Assembly: GCF_036373705.1 (NCBI RefSeq)
Contig: NC_089850.1
Location: 33,344,733-33,408,732, forward strand
DNA length: 64,000 nt
Direction: 5' to 3'
Source of the DNA: Amia ocellicauda
Lineage: Eukaryota > Chordata > Actinopteri > Amiiformes > Amiidae
Made by a program: the position numbers and the translations under genes. Below, piece by piece: positions 38,553 to 54,000 of this stretch. Each line of letters opens with the position of its first letter. Within the stretch, counting starts at the first letter, position 1. The notes below the pieces were generated by a model that saw nothing but the letters and a program-made list of their open reading frames with translations, had not been told where the DNA came from and did no database searches.

Positions 38553-41500
38553 CCTGACTGCACCGTTTTTGGGTATTCACATCCACTGTGGAGCCAAATG
38601 ACATCTTACAATTCATAGCAATAATCTTCAAACATTTTTCAGTAACTCAAGTACCACAATATTTGCACCAGCATAGCTTCAAAGCTAATATTGTATACGA
38701 AAAAATATATTTTCACGTGCACAATAACAATTTCTTAAATTTTATATTGCAAAATAATATGACAGTCAATCTTTATTTTTCCCTGATATGGAAAAATCAT
38801 CCATCATCTCTGGCAGAGTGCCGTTATGAATCTCAGTGTGTTCTTTGTTTTGCTGCATTTTAATGTGCATAAACATAATACACACAAAAAGCTCATTATT
38901 TGGTACCAAAATGGTGGAATATAGTGGCAGCAGGCAGTCTGCTTCCTGCAGTCTGAGTCTTTGAGAATCAGATTGCAAAGCAAAAACAATGCTCCAATTA
39001 CATTACTACTACATGGATGCATTTATTAATTACATTAAGCGGTTGAGCTGACCTGCACTGCTGGGTTCCCAAAAGAATGTTCGCAGCTGTGAGGAACTTA
39101 AATCTGATTCTGCGGTTCAGTGTATCACATACTACTGGGATCGCAAAGCTCTGCCATGCTTGTGGGAGCCAGAGGTCTAATAAATGCATGTGGAAGAAAA
39201 ACGGAACGTGAGTCCCCCAGAAAGTTGTCAACTAGCCGATAAGCTGATGAGAATTGAAATAGAAGTTTATTCAACAGCTGTACTGTATCAGTACACATGT
39301 GCCCTTATTTTACTGTGCAGATGCAGAAGAGGCACAAGCCCAGGTCCTAAACATCAAGATTTGATGCAGAATTGGCAAAGAAACTAGAAGTCTATATATT
39401 TGGCAGCATGACTGAGTATCATTATGCATTGCATTTATGGTACATGTGTCAATTCAATTTATTATTTTAGGTCTATGCATTTTACAAAACAATTGCAGTG
39501 CTTTTTTGTTTGTGAATAGTGATTTTTAAGGAAAAATATATTAAAAAACGTGCGGAATGATTTTAGTGTTTTAAAGACTATATACTGTATAATTGCATTG
39601 AAGTGCATGTTTAGTGATTAAATTTTTACTTTGAAATGCATAATCCTCTTTAATGTCCCTGGTCAAGGTAAAAATACAAATTAATTTTAGATTTGGAAAA
39701 ATCATCAGAACATTATGTTTTTAAATTACTAGTTTTTCAACAGTCCCTCATATTTGAGGTGTTTGGGGTTTTGTTTTCTGTTCTCACACAAGATTTCATT
39801 GAGTAATGAATTCTTGTTTTAAGTAATTTAATGCATGAGGGTGGAAGACATTTCCCTGATACAAACATTAGCCAATACATAGTTACAAAAAACGGACATG
39901 AATTAATCACATTATTATTAATAATATTATTTAAAAGTAAATCATAATACCAATTGGTTAAATCTGCATTTCTGTATAAGTTTGGCAGAAAATGTCATTA
40001 GACAAAAATGTAAATTTTCATAATTGTAAGGTAGGAAAAGGGAAAAGTGGCATAAAACCATGACGACATCGTTTCCAGCTCTTTAAATGACCTGTTGCCA
40101 TTGTTCTGCTGGAATTGTTCCACACCATGCTTGAAAATATAGAAAAACAGTTTACATTGTTGTAGGAAATGGGCTGCAGCTTGCTTGGAGAACTGGTAAA
40201 ATTGCATTTCTGCCGAAGGCCAGGTTTTAGGGAAGAGATGTTTGTATATTTTTTCCCATAAGCCCACAGTACAAAAGAGCCCCAGCAAGAATTTAGAATC
40301 TATAATAATGTTGTATAACAACAGCTTGGAAAAGAAAGAAAATCTATTAACTGTGCTCTTACCAACAAGGCCTTCATCTGAAGTACCAGAGGATTGGTAA
40401 AAAGAGGCTTGACCTCAAGAAGACATATATGGTCTTGAAACACAGCTGGGATTCTTTGTTGGGGAAATTAAAATGTTTCCATGAATAGGCACCAGCGGTA
40501 GCAAGTAAAGAATTTTAACCATTATTTTGTCGTTCTGATTTTTTTTAATTTTTTTTCATTCATCTTAGTGAGTCTTTATAATTATTCCTTTAAATGTTAC
40601 CATTGTAAAACGGCAATGTCAGAGGGGAGTTGTTTGCTTACAGCAGAAATAATTGTGTTGCAGTAATAGAATTTAGAAGAAGGAAAATTAGATTTTTAGA
40701 TGTTTAATTGTCAGATTTGTGGCTGCCTTACTGAAAGTGCTACTGTTAAGTTTGACCCATCTTAAATGATTTCAAATACCTTAATAAATGTATAAACCTG
40801 TATCTAAGATATAGGGAATGTTTCTCAAGCTTATATTACTTAAATAATATAAGAAAATAATTAGTACATGTATGAACTATGTAGCATTGTGTTCTGGTAA
40901 CATTGTAGGAAGAAGTGTGGGATGTATTTCTAAGTTTCCTTTCAAGAAGGGAAAATGTTGCTACAGTTTGATTTAAGAAAGGCATACTTGAAAATTTTTG
41001 CAATTCTTTTCAAGATCGAACTCGCTTCTAAAAACTGCATTCCAGTACCTATATGAAATAAAAAAAATTGATGCTTTCAGTAATTGATCTATGTCCACTA
41101 TTTCAAATATTTCCTTTACCTGACATTACATGTAATTGAAGTATTTCATATTACCGATCCCAATATGTGAAATTGTACTGCAAATATAGTTCTAATAAGA
41201 ATATACAATACATAAATAATATACACTGATTGTAGACAAAATTTTAGCCTGATTATTGTACATGTACAAGTAAATGCTTTAAAATGCTCTTTTTGTGTGT
41301 AAAACAATTATAGTACAGTTGCTTTATAGAATGTGTAAAGTAGAGGTTGGCCAGGGTACCTATCAGATTTAAAATCACCTAACCAGTTTCTCTCTTTATT
41401 ATGTGGGTATCTGTTATTATTTAAAAAATAAAAAAACGACAACAACAAAAACATTGCTTACATGATCTATACTATATACATTTGGTTGAATATTTAATCG

Positions 41501-44500
41501 TATAAATATCAGAAATCTGCAATCATTGTTTTAAAGATAACCCCAAGAGAAAATGTATTTGTATTATTTCTTCCTGTTGAGAAATAAGTATGCGGGGAAA
41601 AAAATATGTAATGCAATGTTATAGTGGCCTACATCATATTTATGAGTATGATGATGATGATTATTTAATTAATCTGGTCAGAGTACCATTTTTAAATGCA
41701 AGCATTTGGTTATAATGTGATTTGGGGGATGCTTTTTCTTATTTGTCTGTAGGCCTCAGATGTTGAAATCTGAAGTATCTGTGCCCTCCAGTGACAAAAA
41801 AATGTATAAGACATTTGGTGTCATGAAAGATGCTTGCAGCTTGGCAGATTTGCTTAGTTCAAAATTACATATTTATCAGTATTTAGTACAGTATCTTTAT
41901 TCTTTGCATTTTTTTTTTTTTTTTTAATTCTGATATAAGTTTTGTCCTTTTGTCAGGTTTTAAATACAGAATTGCATTATTGATATAATGTAATAAAGAC
42001 CAGTATTGCTGATTCCTTGTTCTAACATCCCAAATGGAGTGTGTGTGTGGAGGGAGGGGGGTATTGGGAGAGCTCTCTTTCTATAGAAAGAGAGAGAAAA
42101 TAAAATCATGGAGGGAAGGCAGGAGGAGTTGTTATATTGCCTTAATTAAAGGGGGGTGTTATATTGTCTGCATTAAGAGGGAGGGAGGTAGTATATGAGG
42201 TTATATGTAATTGTATTAATGTTGTCTTATTAATATTGTATTGTATGAAGATAACATTTATGTTGGTTAAATGCTTTGGCAGCACTGGAGCATTCCTGTC
42301 ATGCCAATAAAGCAAATTTGAGTTTTAAAGAAAGAGAAGATTTTGTCTGATCCAATAACAATATGGTGCCAAAACCGAGTGTAGGTAAAATGTAACCTAC
42401 CATAAGCTGCTTGAATTCTTAATCATCTATATTTAATAAATACATAAATACATCAAATTTGGCTTAAACTATTATAAGTAGATCCCGACCGATACAGTTT
42501 TTTGGGTCCGATACTGATAAGTGGGAAGCTAAATTTCCCAATTACCGATATATCTGCCGATATTTACTTTGTGTCAAATATGCACTGAAAGCAGGATTTT
42601 AACATTTTACATAACAAACATTAATTTTCATAATAACTACAAATCAAACATTGTAAAAATACATTAAATAAGTTAGAATAAGGGAGAATAAATGAAAAAA
42701 AAATGCATGTTCTATACATTAGAACAAAGACCAAGATATATGAGCAGTTTCACACATAAATAGAAAATGTGCATGTTCTATACATTCAAGTATTGGTCTA
42801 GCTTATATTTGCATTTTACACACCTCCTCAGTCCTCAATACTGCCGATACAACAGGGGCAGGTAATAGTGCAGGCAGCACAGCACAGCTACATTTGTTTT
42901 AAATTTGTTTAAATGTATTTACAAATGCCATCGAAAGTGTAACTTATTTAATACATATGTTAACCATATTGCAATACGAATCACAGCCAAAACACGATAT
43001 AGGATTTGAAATAGTTTTATAAATATCATGTATAGTTTCAGTTTTATCCAACATTGTCTGAGGTGTGTTTTTCACTAATTTTCTTTAGATGTTTAACTGT
43101 GATCTGAGTTTGATTGTCATTTGGAGAAAAAATTTGTTTACTGATATCCAAGTCAACATCTTCAGTGAACATTTACTCTTTTTCTTTATTTTAATTGCTA
43201 TTGTGAATTGTGAAAAGCAGTTTAACTTTTCAGTAAAAATGCGCCTCTATGCCATAGTATACAGTAATCTTCAGTCATGATGGAAATAAACAATCAAAAC
43301 CATGGATACTCTTTCAAAAAACTTTTTATTAATTTAGATTTTTTTTAGAAAAACACGTGTTTATTGGTTTATAAGCCTATGTTTTTCAGTGGGTGTGTGT
43401 TAGTTTCACCACGGCACTCAGTAGTGCGCACTGTGCCACCGTGCATGAGAGTCACTGTGGAGTTGGAAGCTTCCAGTGGAAACTAAAACACCATAACTTT
43501 GTAATTATTTACCATTATTTTTTAACAATGACTGTAAAACAAAATTAAACATTTATTTATTGTCTGAAGTCTCACAAAGGATTTTATGATAATTTGAAAA
43601 ACATATTTATCCAATAGTTTGAGAGAATTCATTGGTGCGTTATCGGTGGAATATGTGCCGATAGATATTTTTGTAAAAGGCCAATATTGGCTGATAATAT
43701 CGGTGCTCCGATATATCCGTGGACCCCTAATTATAAGTCAGTGTTTGTTGTATAGGCACAGTGCTTGTATATCTTTTAATTATGGATGGGACTTTGAAAA
43801 AACCATTCTTCTGTACTTGTGTGAAAGATCTGTTTAGTTAGAAGGGGAAACATGTTCCCTTGGTTTGCCCTGGAGACATGGTCCACAGTGTCAGGGCTGT
43901 CCATATTTGGTGGCTGAGCAAGGAGAACCAGGTGGTGCTGCAAAGCACAGCACAGTCAAGCGTGGGCAGATCTCGTCCTGACATTTGCCATCCCATATTG
44001 CTGGAGGGAAGAGAAAAATCTGCTTTTCCATATGCTTCTGGTTTATTTTTTGCCTGCAGTTTTGGCCAGATGGCCCTGTGAACATTGTTTACCTTCAGTT
44101 GCTGTCCCAGATGTAGTATTTATCCATAGGCATTCATATTCAACTGCTTTTTCACAAGAACAACTAATATGCTCTCCCCTCCTTTTTTTACCATTTCTTT
44201 AACTCTTCAGTATTGTTGGTGTAGAACTGCATATATGTTACTAAATGTTTTTGTATAAATATTAGTTCTTTATTTATAGTGTACCACCCGGGTGATTTTT
44301 TTTTTAACTGTTGTCTGTATTGAAATACAGCCAAAATATTGGCTGTCGTTTTAAAAAAAGAACAATGTAAATTTTCCTTAGGTCATACAATGGTACTGGA
44401 AAAAGTTATGTAACTATAATTAATTTATATAACTATAAATATTGTTGGATCAAAATTCAACCAGTCTATTTCATGCCAAATTGAACACGATACCCAAAAA

Positions 44501-45044
44501 GTGTCGCAGACACCAGATCATATCAGGAATTTTGAAGGAAATTAAGTGCATCGAAATGACAGTTCTGTTGTACATCTTATTTGTAGTCTAATAATGAGAC
44601 GCATTTAGTTAAAAATATTGTTAATCACTTACTCCAGAAACACTAATATCGTTTTTACCTTTACTCATTTCAGGAATGAATCATTACTGAAACTGCTTTC
44701 TATGTGCTTTTCTACTCTCCACACTAACCTGCAGTTGCTAACTGACTATAGTCATCAGCGCTATAACTAAAAAGGGAGAGATGAAGACCGATACATGCAC
44801 CTTCCAATGTGTGCATTGATAAGCCATCTGCTTCTCATCACACAATGTCTTCAAAGACCAGGACTGTGGTCTTAATGCTGTTCATTAACCAACATTGGAG
44901 GTGCCAGTCAGTGATATGAGATAATGTTGCGCAGTTGTCATTTATTTCCCCCCTTTCCAAATCCAGTGGTAACCCTCGCAAGAAGGAATGCCAAGAGTAG
45001 GAAATTTATTGATCACCTGTTTGTTTTTTACTGGTGTTAGATTT

Positions 45045-45091
<47 letters not shown>

Positions 45092-48000
45092 TTATTCTTT
45101 TTAGTGGTGTGTGTTGGGTTTTGTATGTTTTATGAGATTTAGGAACAAAAACTAGCATTACAGAAACAGGCCATTTTATTGCTGTATTTTACTAGTACGT
45201 TCACATTCCACATTCCACATACTTTACCTTCTGTGAAGTCATGCAATTAAACTATGTCTAACTGGAAGCATGGCTTTCATTTGAAATACATTAGTGACCT
45301 ATTTCTAGTTATACCAATGTATTGTCTGCTTGGAATATATTCCCTAATGAATTCCATTCCTGCATTTGGCTTTTTAACATTTCCATTTGTGTGTACTTAT
45401 AGGATTAAATTATTAGTGTTTTTACAATAAAACAGATGGATTAAAAACATTAGAATAGAATCAAACCAAAAAATAGGTTAGTTCAGGGGATACGGAAAGT
45501 ACTCCGTAAGATCATCTCATCTCTCTCTCTCTCTCACTAATTTATATATATAAATAAATATAGGATGTATTAAGAACACACTGACATGTGACAGTGCCAC
45601 GCCAGACACAGGGAGAATATGTGTGCAAAACAAACGAGGGCAGACGCAGACACGGCAGTATTTGTCAACTTTGCCTTGTGCATTTTACAAGGCAGGCTTA
45701 GTCACTGACGCAGGAGACTGATATTTGTATTACAACTGATGTGTTTGGCAATTTTGTTCATGTACATATTGCAGTGCTCTTTCCTGTATTTTGTGGACCA
45801 TGAGTGGGCTTTTAAACGTACTGCTTGTTCCATTGCTAATACTCAAACTATGGTGTCTTGTGGTACATTTTTTTAATCTATTGTCTTGCTACTTCTTTTT
45901 CTGTTATATATTGCATTTTACTGAATATAACTCAAGAACTAATGCATTGTACCTTGACTCATTTTATTCCTTTTGATAAGATCTGTACCAAGCCAGGTGT
46001 AGACTGGTACAACTGAACTGTGTCCTCTGTGGTGCTCGTGTTAATTATTTTTTTGTAGCTGCCCTTTACCCTTGGATAATTCAGTAGCCTATATGTACAT
46101 GTGCATTAAGCACCATGTTGCTGGTAAAAGTATAGTGATTAACATGAATGTTAAAGAATTTCTGATTATTACCTTCATGTTTTGTCATTATGTGTATAAA
46201 TGTATGCTTATCTACTGCACATTTGTGTATAATAGTCAGCTGAATGTCCTCAAATGAAAACATATTGCTCTGAGTGAACATTTTTTTTAATGATTTATCA
46301 TTTCATTTGTATCGTATGACTGTTTAAAATACACATTTTATAACATTAGTAATTTAATCGAGCTACTCAAATAAAGAGTACAGTAAGTCTCTATTTCTGA
46401 TTGCTTTTGCTGTAGCAAGTAAATAATTTGTTTCCAAAGCTACATTCTTTAGTAAGATGACAGATGTTCATTTGGACCCGAATAAGTATCTCTTAGTTTT
46501 TGCTGTCCACCATCAGTTGACTTGCACTGTTTGAGTAACTAAATTTAAAATTTGCTAAATATTTTCTATAGGTGAGAAAAAAATATAGTTTGCTATTTAA
46601 AATAATGTTAATGATTTCACTCCTTTAAAAACTAAATTTACATTTTAAATCTGGCACAATCTATTTTACACATTATTACTTTCCTATGATTATTGCTTCT
46701 TGCCTTTGTTTTGCAACATTCTAGCTTTTCAAAAAGAGTTCTATAAAGTTTGAGTCATCTCACAGACATTGTCATCACACCATCATAAGCTTTTTTTGTG
46801 TGACTATATTGTATGTTCTAACAGATGTGCCCAGTGCAATAAACTTGAACTAGTGGAAATATTTGCCAGCTGTCATCTGGAATCCCAGATGACAGCAGTT
46901 TTCTCCAGATGCTGTGCAAATCCTTTAACCCAGTTACACTGGAACAATGCAGATTTTTCATTTTTAGTTATATGAACTATATACACTGGTTGGCAAAATG
47001 ATTGGGTCACCTGGACATCTTATGGAAGTATTGCCAAGAATAACAGTTGGAATAAGCTATTGATTTGTATGCATTATTCTTTGTATTTATGTATTTAACT
47101 TTCACATTGCTTTGCTAGCAGTTTATATATTAATATAGGCACTACATACAACAATTTGTGTTGTTTTTCGAATTCAGAAGAGCTCAGCAAAGCTGGATGG
47201 TGGTTTTGTTGATTTTTTTGTAGCTATGAGGGTGGTTTTGTTCCTTACAAGACGCTTTACTATTTTTATCTGGAGAAAATGTCATGTGTAAGAGATTATT
47301 CTGTCTGTCTGTTCTCATGCTGTTGTTTTCATAGTTTATCTGCTGTGTTTAGAATGTCTGACAAGTTTTCTCCTTTTAGCCTGCACTGTCCATGGTGCCA
47401 TGGTTGTCAGCTTGGTTCGAATATCCCACAGTTCTGCAATTTCATTGAAATGTTCAGCACACTCCTAGGCATGGTGTCTCTCTTTGGTATGCCTCACAGT
47501 TAACTTAAAGCAAACAAGCGTCCAGGTAGCGTCAATATGGTGAGCTGTAACTCCAAGACAGTTGCAATTACTGTCCGGTCAGTTCAATAGCAGAAGAACT
47601 TTTTAGAAATTCAATTTTCACAGTCTTCCCTTTTTTATTTATTTATTTTTAATATAAAGATTTTGTATTCGTAAAATTACCTATAGTCTTACAATGTCAT
47701 CTGAAACAGTTGGATGTAGTCTGATTCTGGGCTGGCAGCAACTTTCTAAAATAGTGCTCTGATGGAATTGACCGTGTGGGTTAGATAGCTGGCTCTAGCA
47801 CTTTTTATATCTGGCTGGATGCTTTACTCATGAGTAAACTGCTCATAATTAGAAATTCATTATTACTGTATATGCAAATGACCATACTCTTATCAAGAGA
47901 ACCATCTGGAAGTTTCTTAAAATGAAAACTATCATTCAGAAATAATTCAGATAAATGCTCAGATTTTCCTTCCATGCTATCAATTGTCTAATTTTACTCT

Positions 48001-51000
48001 CCCAAGTTACAGGACCGTGGTAAGTGTCAAAATAACTAAATTCAATAAGCACAATTAAAAAATATAACACATTATCCAGTTTATATAATTTATTATTCTC
48101 AAATTGGAAACATACTAGTAATAACAAATATAAGCTTATTTCTCATCTAATTACTTGTTTTTCTCCTAGGAACAACATCGAAAATCATAAAAATCCGAGA
48201 AGATTCCACAGAAGCCACCGATCTCCTTAAAGGAAAGAACCCAGTCAACAGCTTGTTCATCCCAGTGAAAGGCATAAATAATTTAGGAAATACCTGTTTT
48301 TTTAATGCAGTGATGCAGGTGAGATATTCCATCATGGCCATTATTGTGCAAAGGTTACATTTCCCTATACGCAGTGTACGTAACCTAAATAGTAGTGATG
48401 GGTTTGGTAAATACAATGCCTCGTGTCCACTGCAAGCCCATTGCTAGGCCAGGTCATACTGTAACAAGACCTGGTTTCTACTCCTTTCAAATACATTAGT
48501 TAAAATGTGAAATAGAAAAAACACACAAATTATTGAACTGCCTCTTTAAATGAGGCTGCACAAAATTGTCTACCATACACTTTGCTTTAGCTATGAATCC
48601 TTTTTCAAAGCACATGTAAATTACAATTACAGGGTTTTTATGGAAGAACCTTTAGACCATGCAAGGGGGATTAAATAGTTTTCTGAAATGAAATAAAAGA
48701 AGGGAGTGTTAATTGCATCCATAATCACATGTGTTCACTGTAACAGTAACAGTAATGATTCTGTGATACTGCAAGGCTTATCTAATTCACATTTTGTTTG
48801 TGGAATTCTGTTGACAAAACTTTTATCACCAAGTTAATTTACTGCAGTAGCTTAAATCCATGTAAGGCTTCAAATTGCTCATTACTTATTTTGTTACCTG
48901 AAAAGAAAAAGTGCAAATTGCAAGAGGATCATTTTAACTTGAATATAGCAGTAAATATATAGAAATATATACATCTTAGAAAAAACTTTATTCGAGCAAC
49001 ACAATTTTCAAAGTGAAAAGAATATAATAATCCCACAAAAATGTTGAATCATCTCTAACAGCCACATTTCAGAACTAGCTGTCCACATATGGCGCTTTCA
49101 TTTAGATGCCTACAGGTGCATTCAATCTGAACAAATGAGGTGCTCTATTGTAAATAAATAGCATTTTTTTTAAATCTCCCATTCGACATGTATTTTCAGA
49201 ATTGTCATTCATACACATAATACCTTTGTATAGAATATTTGTGGTGCAGGTTTTCTATGTGCCGACTTGTTCTTAAGGTGCATATTAAGGTGGGGTTAGG
49301 GAGCTGATCACATTAGATTCACTGAATTGCTGCAGTACTTCGTTTAATTTGGTAGAATGTCAATGAAATAAGTCTGTAATAGAACCATACCTGCTTTTTT
49401 TTTTGCCTTTGCTGTTGCTTTTAAGCCAGCCACCCATTGAATCGAGTCATCGTAACAATTTGTTAAACACCAGCTGTCCTTGGAAAAGGTGACCTGTACT
49501 GGTCAGGACTCCCTCATAGGTTCTGTTGTAGAATTATATTTGTTTTGTGTAGCTATTCAGTTCTCCTCTTCAGGCTTTTATGTCTTTCAGTTTTTCATCA
49601 GAAAGTGTGGCCTTGCTTTGTATCACAATGAGACTCACTGAATATATTCTATGACTACATTTTAGCAGGATTCAATCTTAAATTGATCAGTGTTCATTTA
49701 AGATGGACATTTAGTTCTTGTTCTTAGTTTTCTGTAGGTACGTTGTTAATTCTAGCATGAATAATAATGAAAATAGGATCGTTATCGCAGGGAGGGATGT
49801 AATTAAAGCCAGTGTTTTTAAAGGCAGCAAATTTGACATTTATAGATTTTCTATAAAATCTCAAAAGACATATATTTGTATAATGTATTCCGTTTAAATT
49901 AAAAGAATATATACAGACTTGGGGAAAAAATATATCTGCATGTTTGCTTTACTTGCGTATTGAAAGTATGAAGTCAGGATTTTCTTATTTTTTCCAAGTT
50001 AAAGATCTAAAAATTACAGTAACTGCAAATTGAATTTGGTTTGACTTTTTTCAAGAATCTGTCCCAGACACACATGTTGAATGATTTGATTTCGGAGATG
50101 AAGGAAAAAGGCTTGAAGATGAAGATCTGTCCAGTTCTGGAAACAAAGTTGGTATGTGAAACTGCATGACACTGATATTTGCATATTTCATTTGCCACAG
50201 CGATAAGCTTTCAACATGCAATACTCTGCGAATAATAGCAGTCCATATTATTACAGAGAATGTCACATTTTTTATTATAAAACTGAAAAGTATTTTGTGG
50301 TTATGATTTTTTTTTTTTATCAATCATTACATTTTGCATTAAAACACTTTTAATAATAGTCTCTTAAGTATTTTTCCATAAAGATTTGCAATCTATGTTT
50401 TTACATCGTTTCATGTAAAGTATTGTCCACTTCAGGAAGCAAATACATTAAATGTACCAAAAGTGTAATAATCAGTATATTTGATACAGTTTAGTTAAAA
50501 GAAAGAAAGAAAAATAAAAGAAAAAAAACACTATTGGGACGTACTTTTTTTTGTACCCATTACCAAACAACGTGAGCTATGAACTATGTTCTGCTACTTA
50601 GTCTGAGTCATTGATAGATTTCTGAATTATGTGATGCCACAGAATACGATGGCTACCATAAGTAGGAAGCAATGTCTCACTGACCCTGACTCCAAGTCAC
50701 TCCAAGCTGTCTGAATAGGCTCAACAGTAGTGTTCAGGAGAGGTAGTCTTACTCACTGCACATATGGCACTTTCATACATACGAGAACCTTGTCTAATTC
50801 AAACCTCTACCTCAGTCATGAGTTTCAAATTAAACACAGACCTCGCTGGTGAGTTAATATCAGGAGGAAGAAAGACTCCGCTTTAAAAATAATGTCATCA
50901 GGAATTTGAATTATAATTTGCAGTTGGCAAGTTGGTCAAAGTTGGATCTGCTGCAGTCCAAGTTGATTTAAAAAACATGTATATGTTTTAATTATGTGAC

Positions 51001-54000
51001 TCAGCTTAGCCAAATAATTGGTGGACTGTATGATGAATCACTTGTATGTCAGAGTGGTCTGAAATAGCATTCACAGCAGACTTGCTCAGCCTCTGAAGTT
51101 TTTTTTTTTTTTTTTTTTTTTTTTAGACTAATGGTGTTGAAGTCTGTATGGCAATGACTGTTCTCTAATTGGATACTTTAGCCCAAGTAATCCCCTCACA
51201 ATCATATTCTTAGCATAGTTTTTAACACAGAATTGTTTTTTCTTCTTCTCCCTGTGCCAGGATCCATTGATACTGACTCTGCCCAGCCCGGAGCCTTTGA
51301 CATCTGCCATGTTCTTGTTTCTTCACAGCATGAAGGAGGCAGGGAAGGGACCTGTGTCTCCAAAGATACTTTTTAACCAGCTGTGTCAGAAGTAAGTTAT
51401 CTTTTAAAAGATAAATATTTTGTACATACTTCATTGCAGACCTAGCTCCCTTAAATGGCTAGAGGAGGTACGAGGTCCTGGCACATGCATAAACAGATTG
51501 AGCACAGACATAAATACAGCCAGTGGTGGTGTTGCACTGCTGTGGAATTGCTAGCCTGTTGTAGTTAACAGAATGTGATGACATGCCAGCTTGCAGTACA
51601 GTTACCTTCACTGGCCAGGAGCTGCGCCTTCATGGCACGAGTCCATTGCAAACTGCAGTTTCCACTTGTCCTGATGCCAGGTGTCCATATCATGCTTTTG
51701 AAAGCTGAGGTGGGTACGACGAGTGAGTTCCTGGTCGGCACCTGGTTTCCTCACAGAACACCATTTCAGGATGTTCAGGGCACAGAATACGCTACCAATA
51801 GTGTGAAGTAAGTGCATTTGAGGCGATTGGGTTTGATGTTCATGTGCAACACATGGGACAAAATCCAGGTCAGAACAATTTGCTGTGGCAATATACCTTA
51901 ATTTACCTGAATTTTACAATTGTTGAAGAATTGGCTCAACATTCAGCGTTCCTGCTGGCATTACTCGATTAACATCTGTAATTGACAAACCCAGGACTGG
52001 AAGACTCCCGACTGCTGTCTGACAAACTCGATCAATTCATAAAGATAGCATTCTTACGCATAAGAAAGTAGACCAGTGGTGACTTAACAATAGAGTTGGC
52101 TGAAAACACGGGTGCTGTCCATACATCACCAGTACAAAGGACTGTTTTGAAATCGGGACTGAAGTGTTTTAGTAAGAAAACCTCAGTTGAGAAAGGGCAG
52201 ATTCCTCTTGGCCGCCATCTTGAAGTGAAGGAGTTCAAGGGGAGGAAGATCTCTTTGACATAAGAAATGACCAGTTATGTGTCCCCATGTAGATTATACT
52301 AGACATTAGGAAAACACATGCTTACAACATGTCCTTTATATGCAAATGTTTCCACTCTGGTGGGCTGTTTTCTCACGCAGACCAGAGCTGAAACAGTGGC
52401 GCTAGAGTGCCAGTTGGAGGCGAGACACAGCTTGAACTAAGATGGCTAGTCCATCTGTTTGGGTCACAATCAATTGGGTCTCCTGGCGATGACCAGTGAC
52501 CTGCACAGCCTGGGCTTGAACCAGCAGTCTATGGGTTGACAGACTTAACGTGCACTTTGGCAAAGATATTTACTGCATGTAGCTGAGTAGCAAAAAAGAA
52601 GAAAAAATAAAGATAGATTCCTCAAACACAGGGTAAATAGAACAGTATATATTTTTTATTCTCAGTAGATACTGGTAGATATAAAAGATTTGGCTATTTT
52701 GTTTTTTGAGCTTTTCACGTGGACTACTTGACTAAATAATAATTTAATTCTTCAGAGGTCATCTGATCTGCACTGAATGTCTATAGAAAACTGGATTCTT
52801 ACATTAGAAGCTGCAATAAGTTACAGGATCTACAAGGTCATTGTGAATTACATATTTGAATGGAATATTATGAAGTCTAAATGAACATAATAGGAGGCAT
52901 CAATAGTTGTTAAATCCGTGTTTCCTTTGTGTACCTTCGTGTCTGTCTCCTTGGTGTTCTCTCATGTTTTTACCCTCAGCTTTAACCAACAAACGTATAG
53001 GCTATACCTGCAGGTAGACTGAGCTGACTGTAAATGACTAATTGATATAATTTATGTACCTAATCAAAGATATGTATATGGTTTTGTATACAGACATGTA
53101 TATTATGGTATATAGATATAACTTAACTAGTTTAATTATTAACCCATTTATATAATTATATTTACTTTCAACTAAAATGTTTTATTCCTATGAAGCAATG
53201 TTCATGTATTTTATGGCCCTGTATTCCAAGTAAATAGTATGTAAGAAAGACATTTTGATGATATTGCCATGTTTAAATCAATGTTTCAGCTGGCACTCAC
53301 TGTATTTATGAAATGAAGAAGAGTTTCCTAATAATATATTTAAATGTATCAATCCAGAGTAGAGTCACACCAGGACCGGACTGGGAACACCTCTCAGAGT
53401 AATGAATAAATCACTTCTATTCCCAATAAGGCTTTCAGATCTCTTCAGAATTATTACTCAGTACTCAGTAGGGACCTTAAGAAAAATGTCATGTGATACT
53501 GCAAGTCTGTTTTTGCATGAATTAAATTGATTAAGGTTGCTGTATTTTTTCTGGTCTCAGGCAGATACATATGTATATTTATTTATACCTATCTGTCTTT
53601 ATTTATTGATCACTCCCCACACGTATGATTGGAACAGGTGAAACGACTTGTGTTCTTAATTACTCAATCGTTCACATGTTCCCACACATATCCTACATAC
53701 TTCAGAATGCAGTCCAATCTAGCGCTCTTCTCCTTCATTGGCAGTGTCTCAGCATTCATACAACCTGAAAGTCAAGGGCTGCCATGGCATATGGCTCCAG
53801 ATTGAAAGAGCTTCCTCCACTTTAAGGAGTGAATGCTTCCTCAGTCAGAACAGTGGAGCAGTAGTTCTCTGAAGGTGTACTAATAGACAATTTTATTCTG
53901 ATGTAAGGGTAGTAACTGCTTAGGGCAGATCTGTTATGATACAGGAGTGCTGTTTCATGTTCAGGTGTTAATGTTATCTTGCCAGACTTCCTGGAAAAAA

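Larger units (their letters stand above)
35896..42470 (+). other. USP45 intron 4, middle part
   Basis: About 6.6 kb of AT-rich intron. A(31) lies at 38521-38551 and a T run near 41910-41926. Open frames here are short and show no domain or splice-phase support. Confidence 0.5.

Noticed and set aside
39998-40321. 107-codon minus-strand frame in USP45 intron 4
   Set aside because: No recognisable domain, no splice or promoter support, and composition like surrounding intron DNA.
43860-44085. GC-richer patch with open frames on both strands, considered as an extra USP45 exon
   Set aside because: USP45 exons on either side already join in phase and match the family without additional residues.
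46980-47015. tatacactggttggcaaaat, looks like the start of a Tc1/mariner end
   Set aside because: No inverted partner was found within a plausible distance.
52450-52545. Possible SINE with gggcttgaacc (B-box complement)
   Set aside because: No A box at tRNA-like spacing and no tail could be identified.
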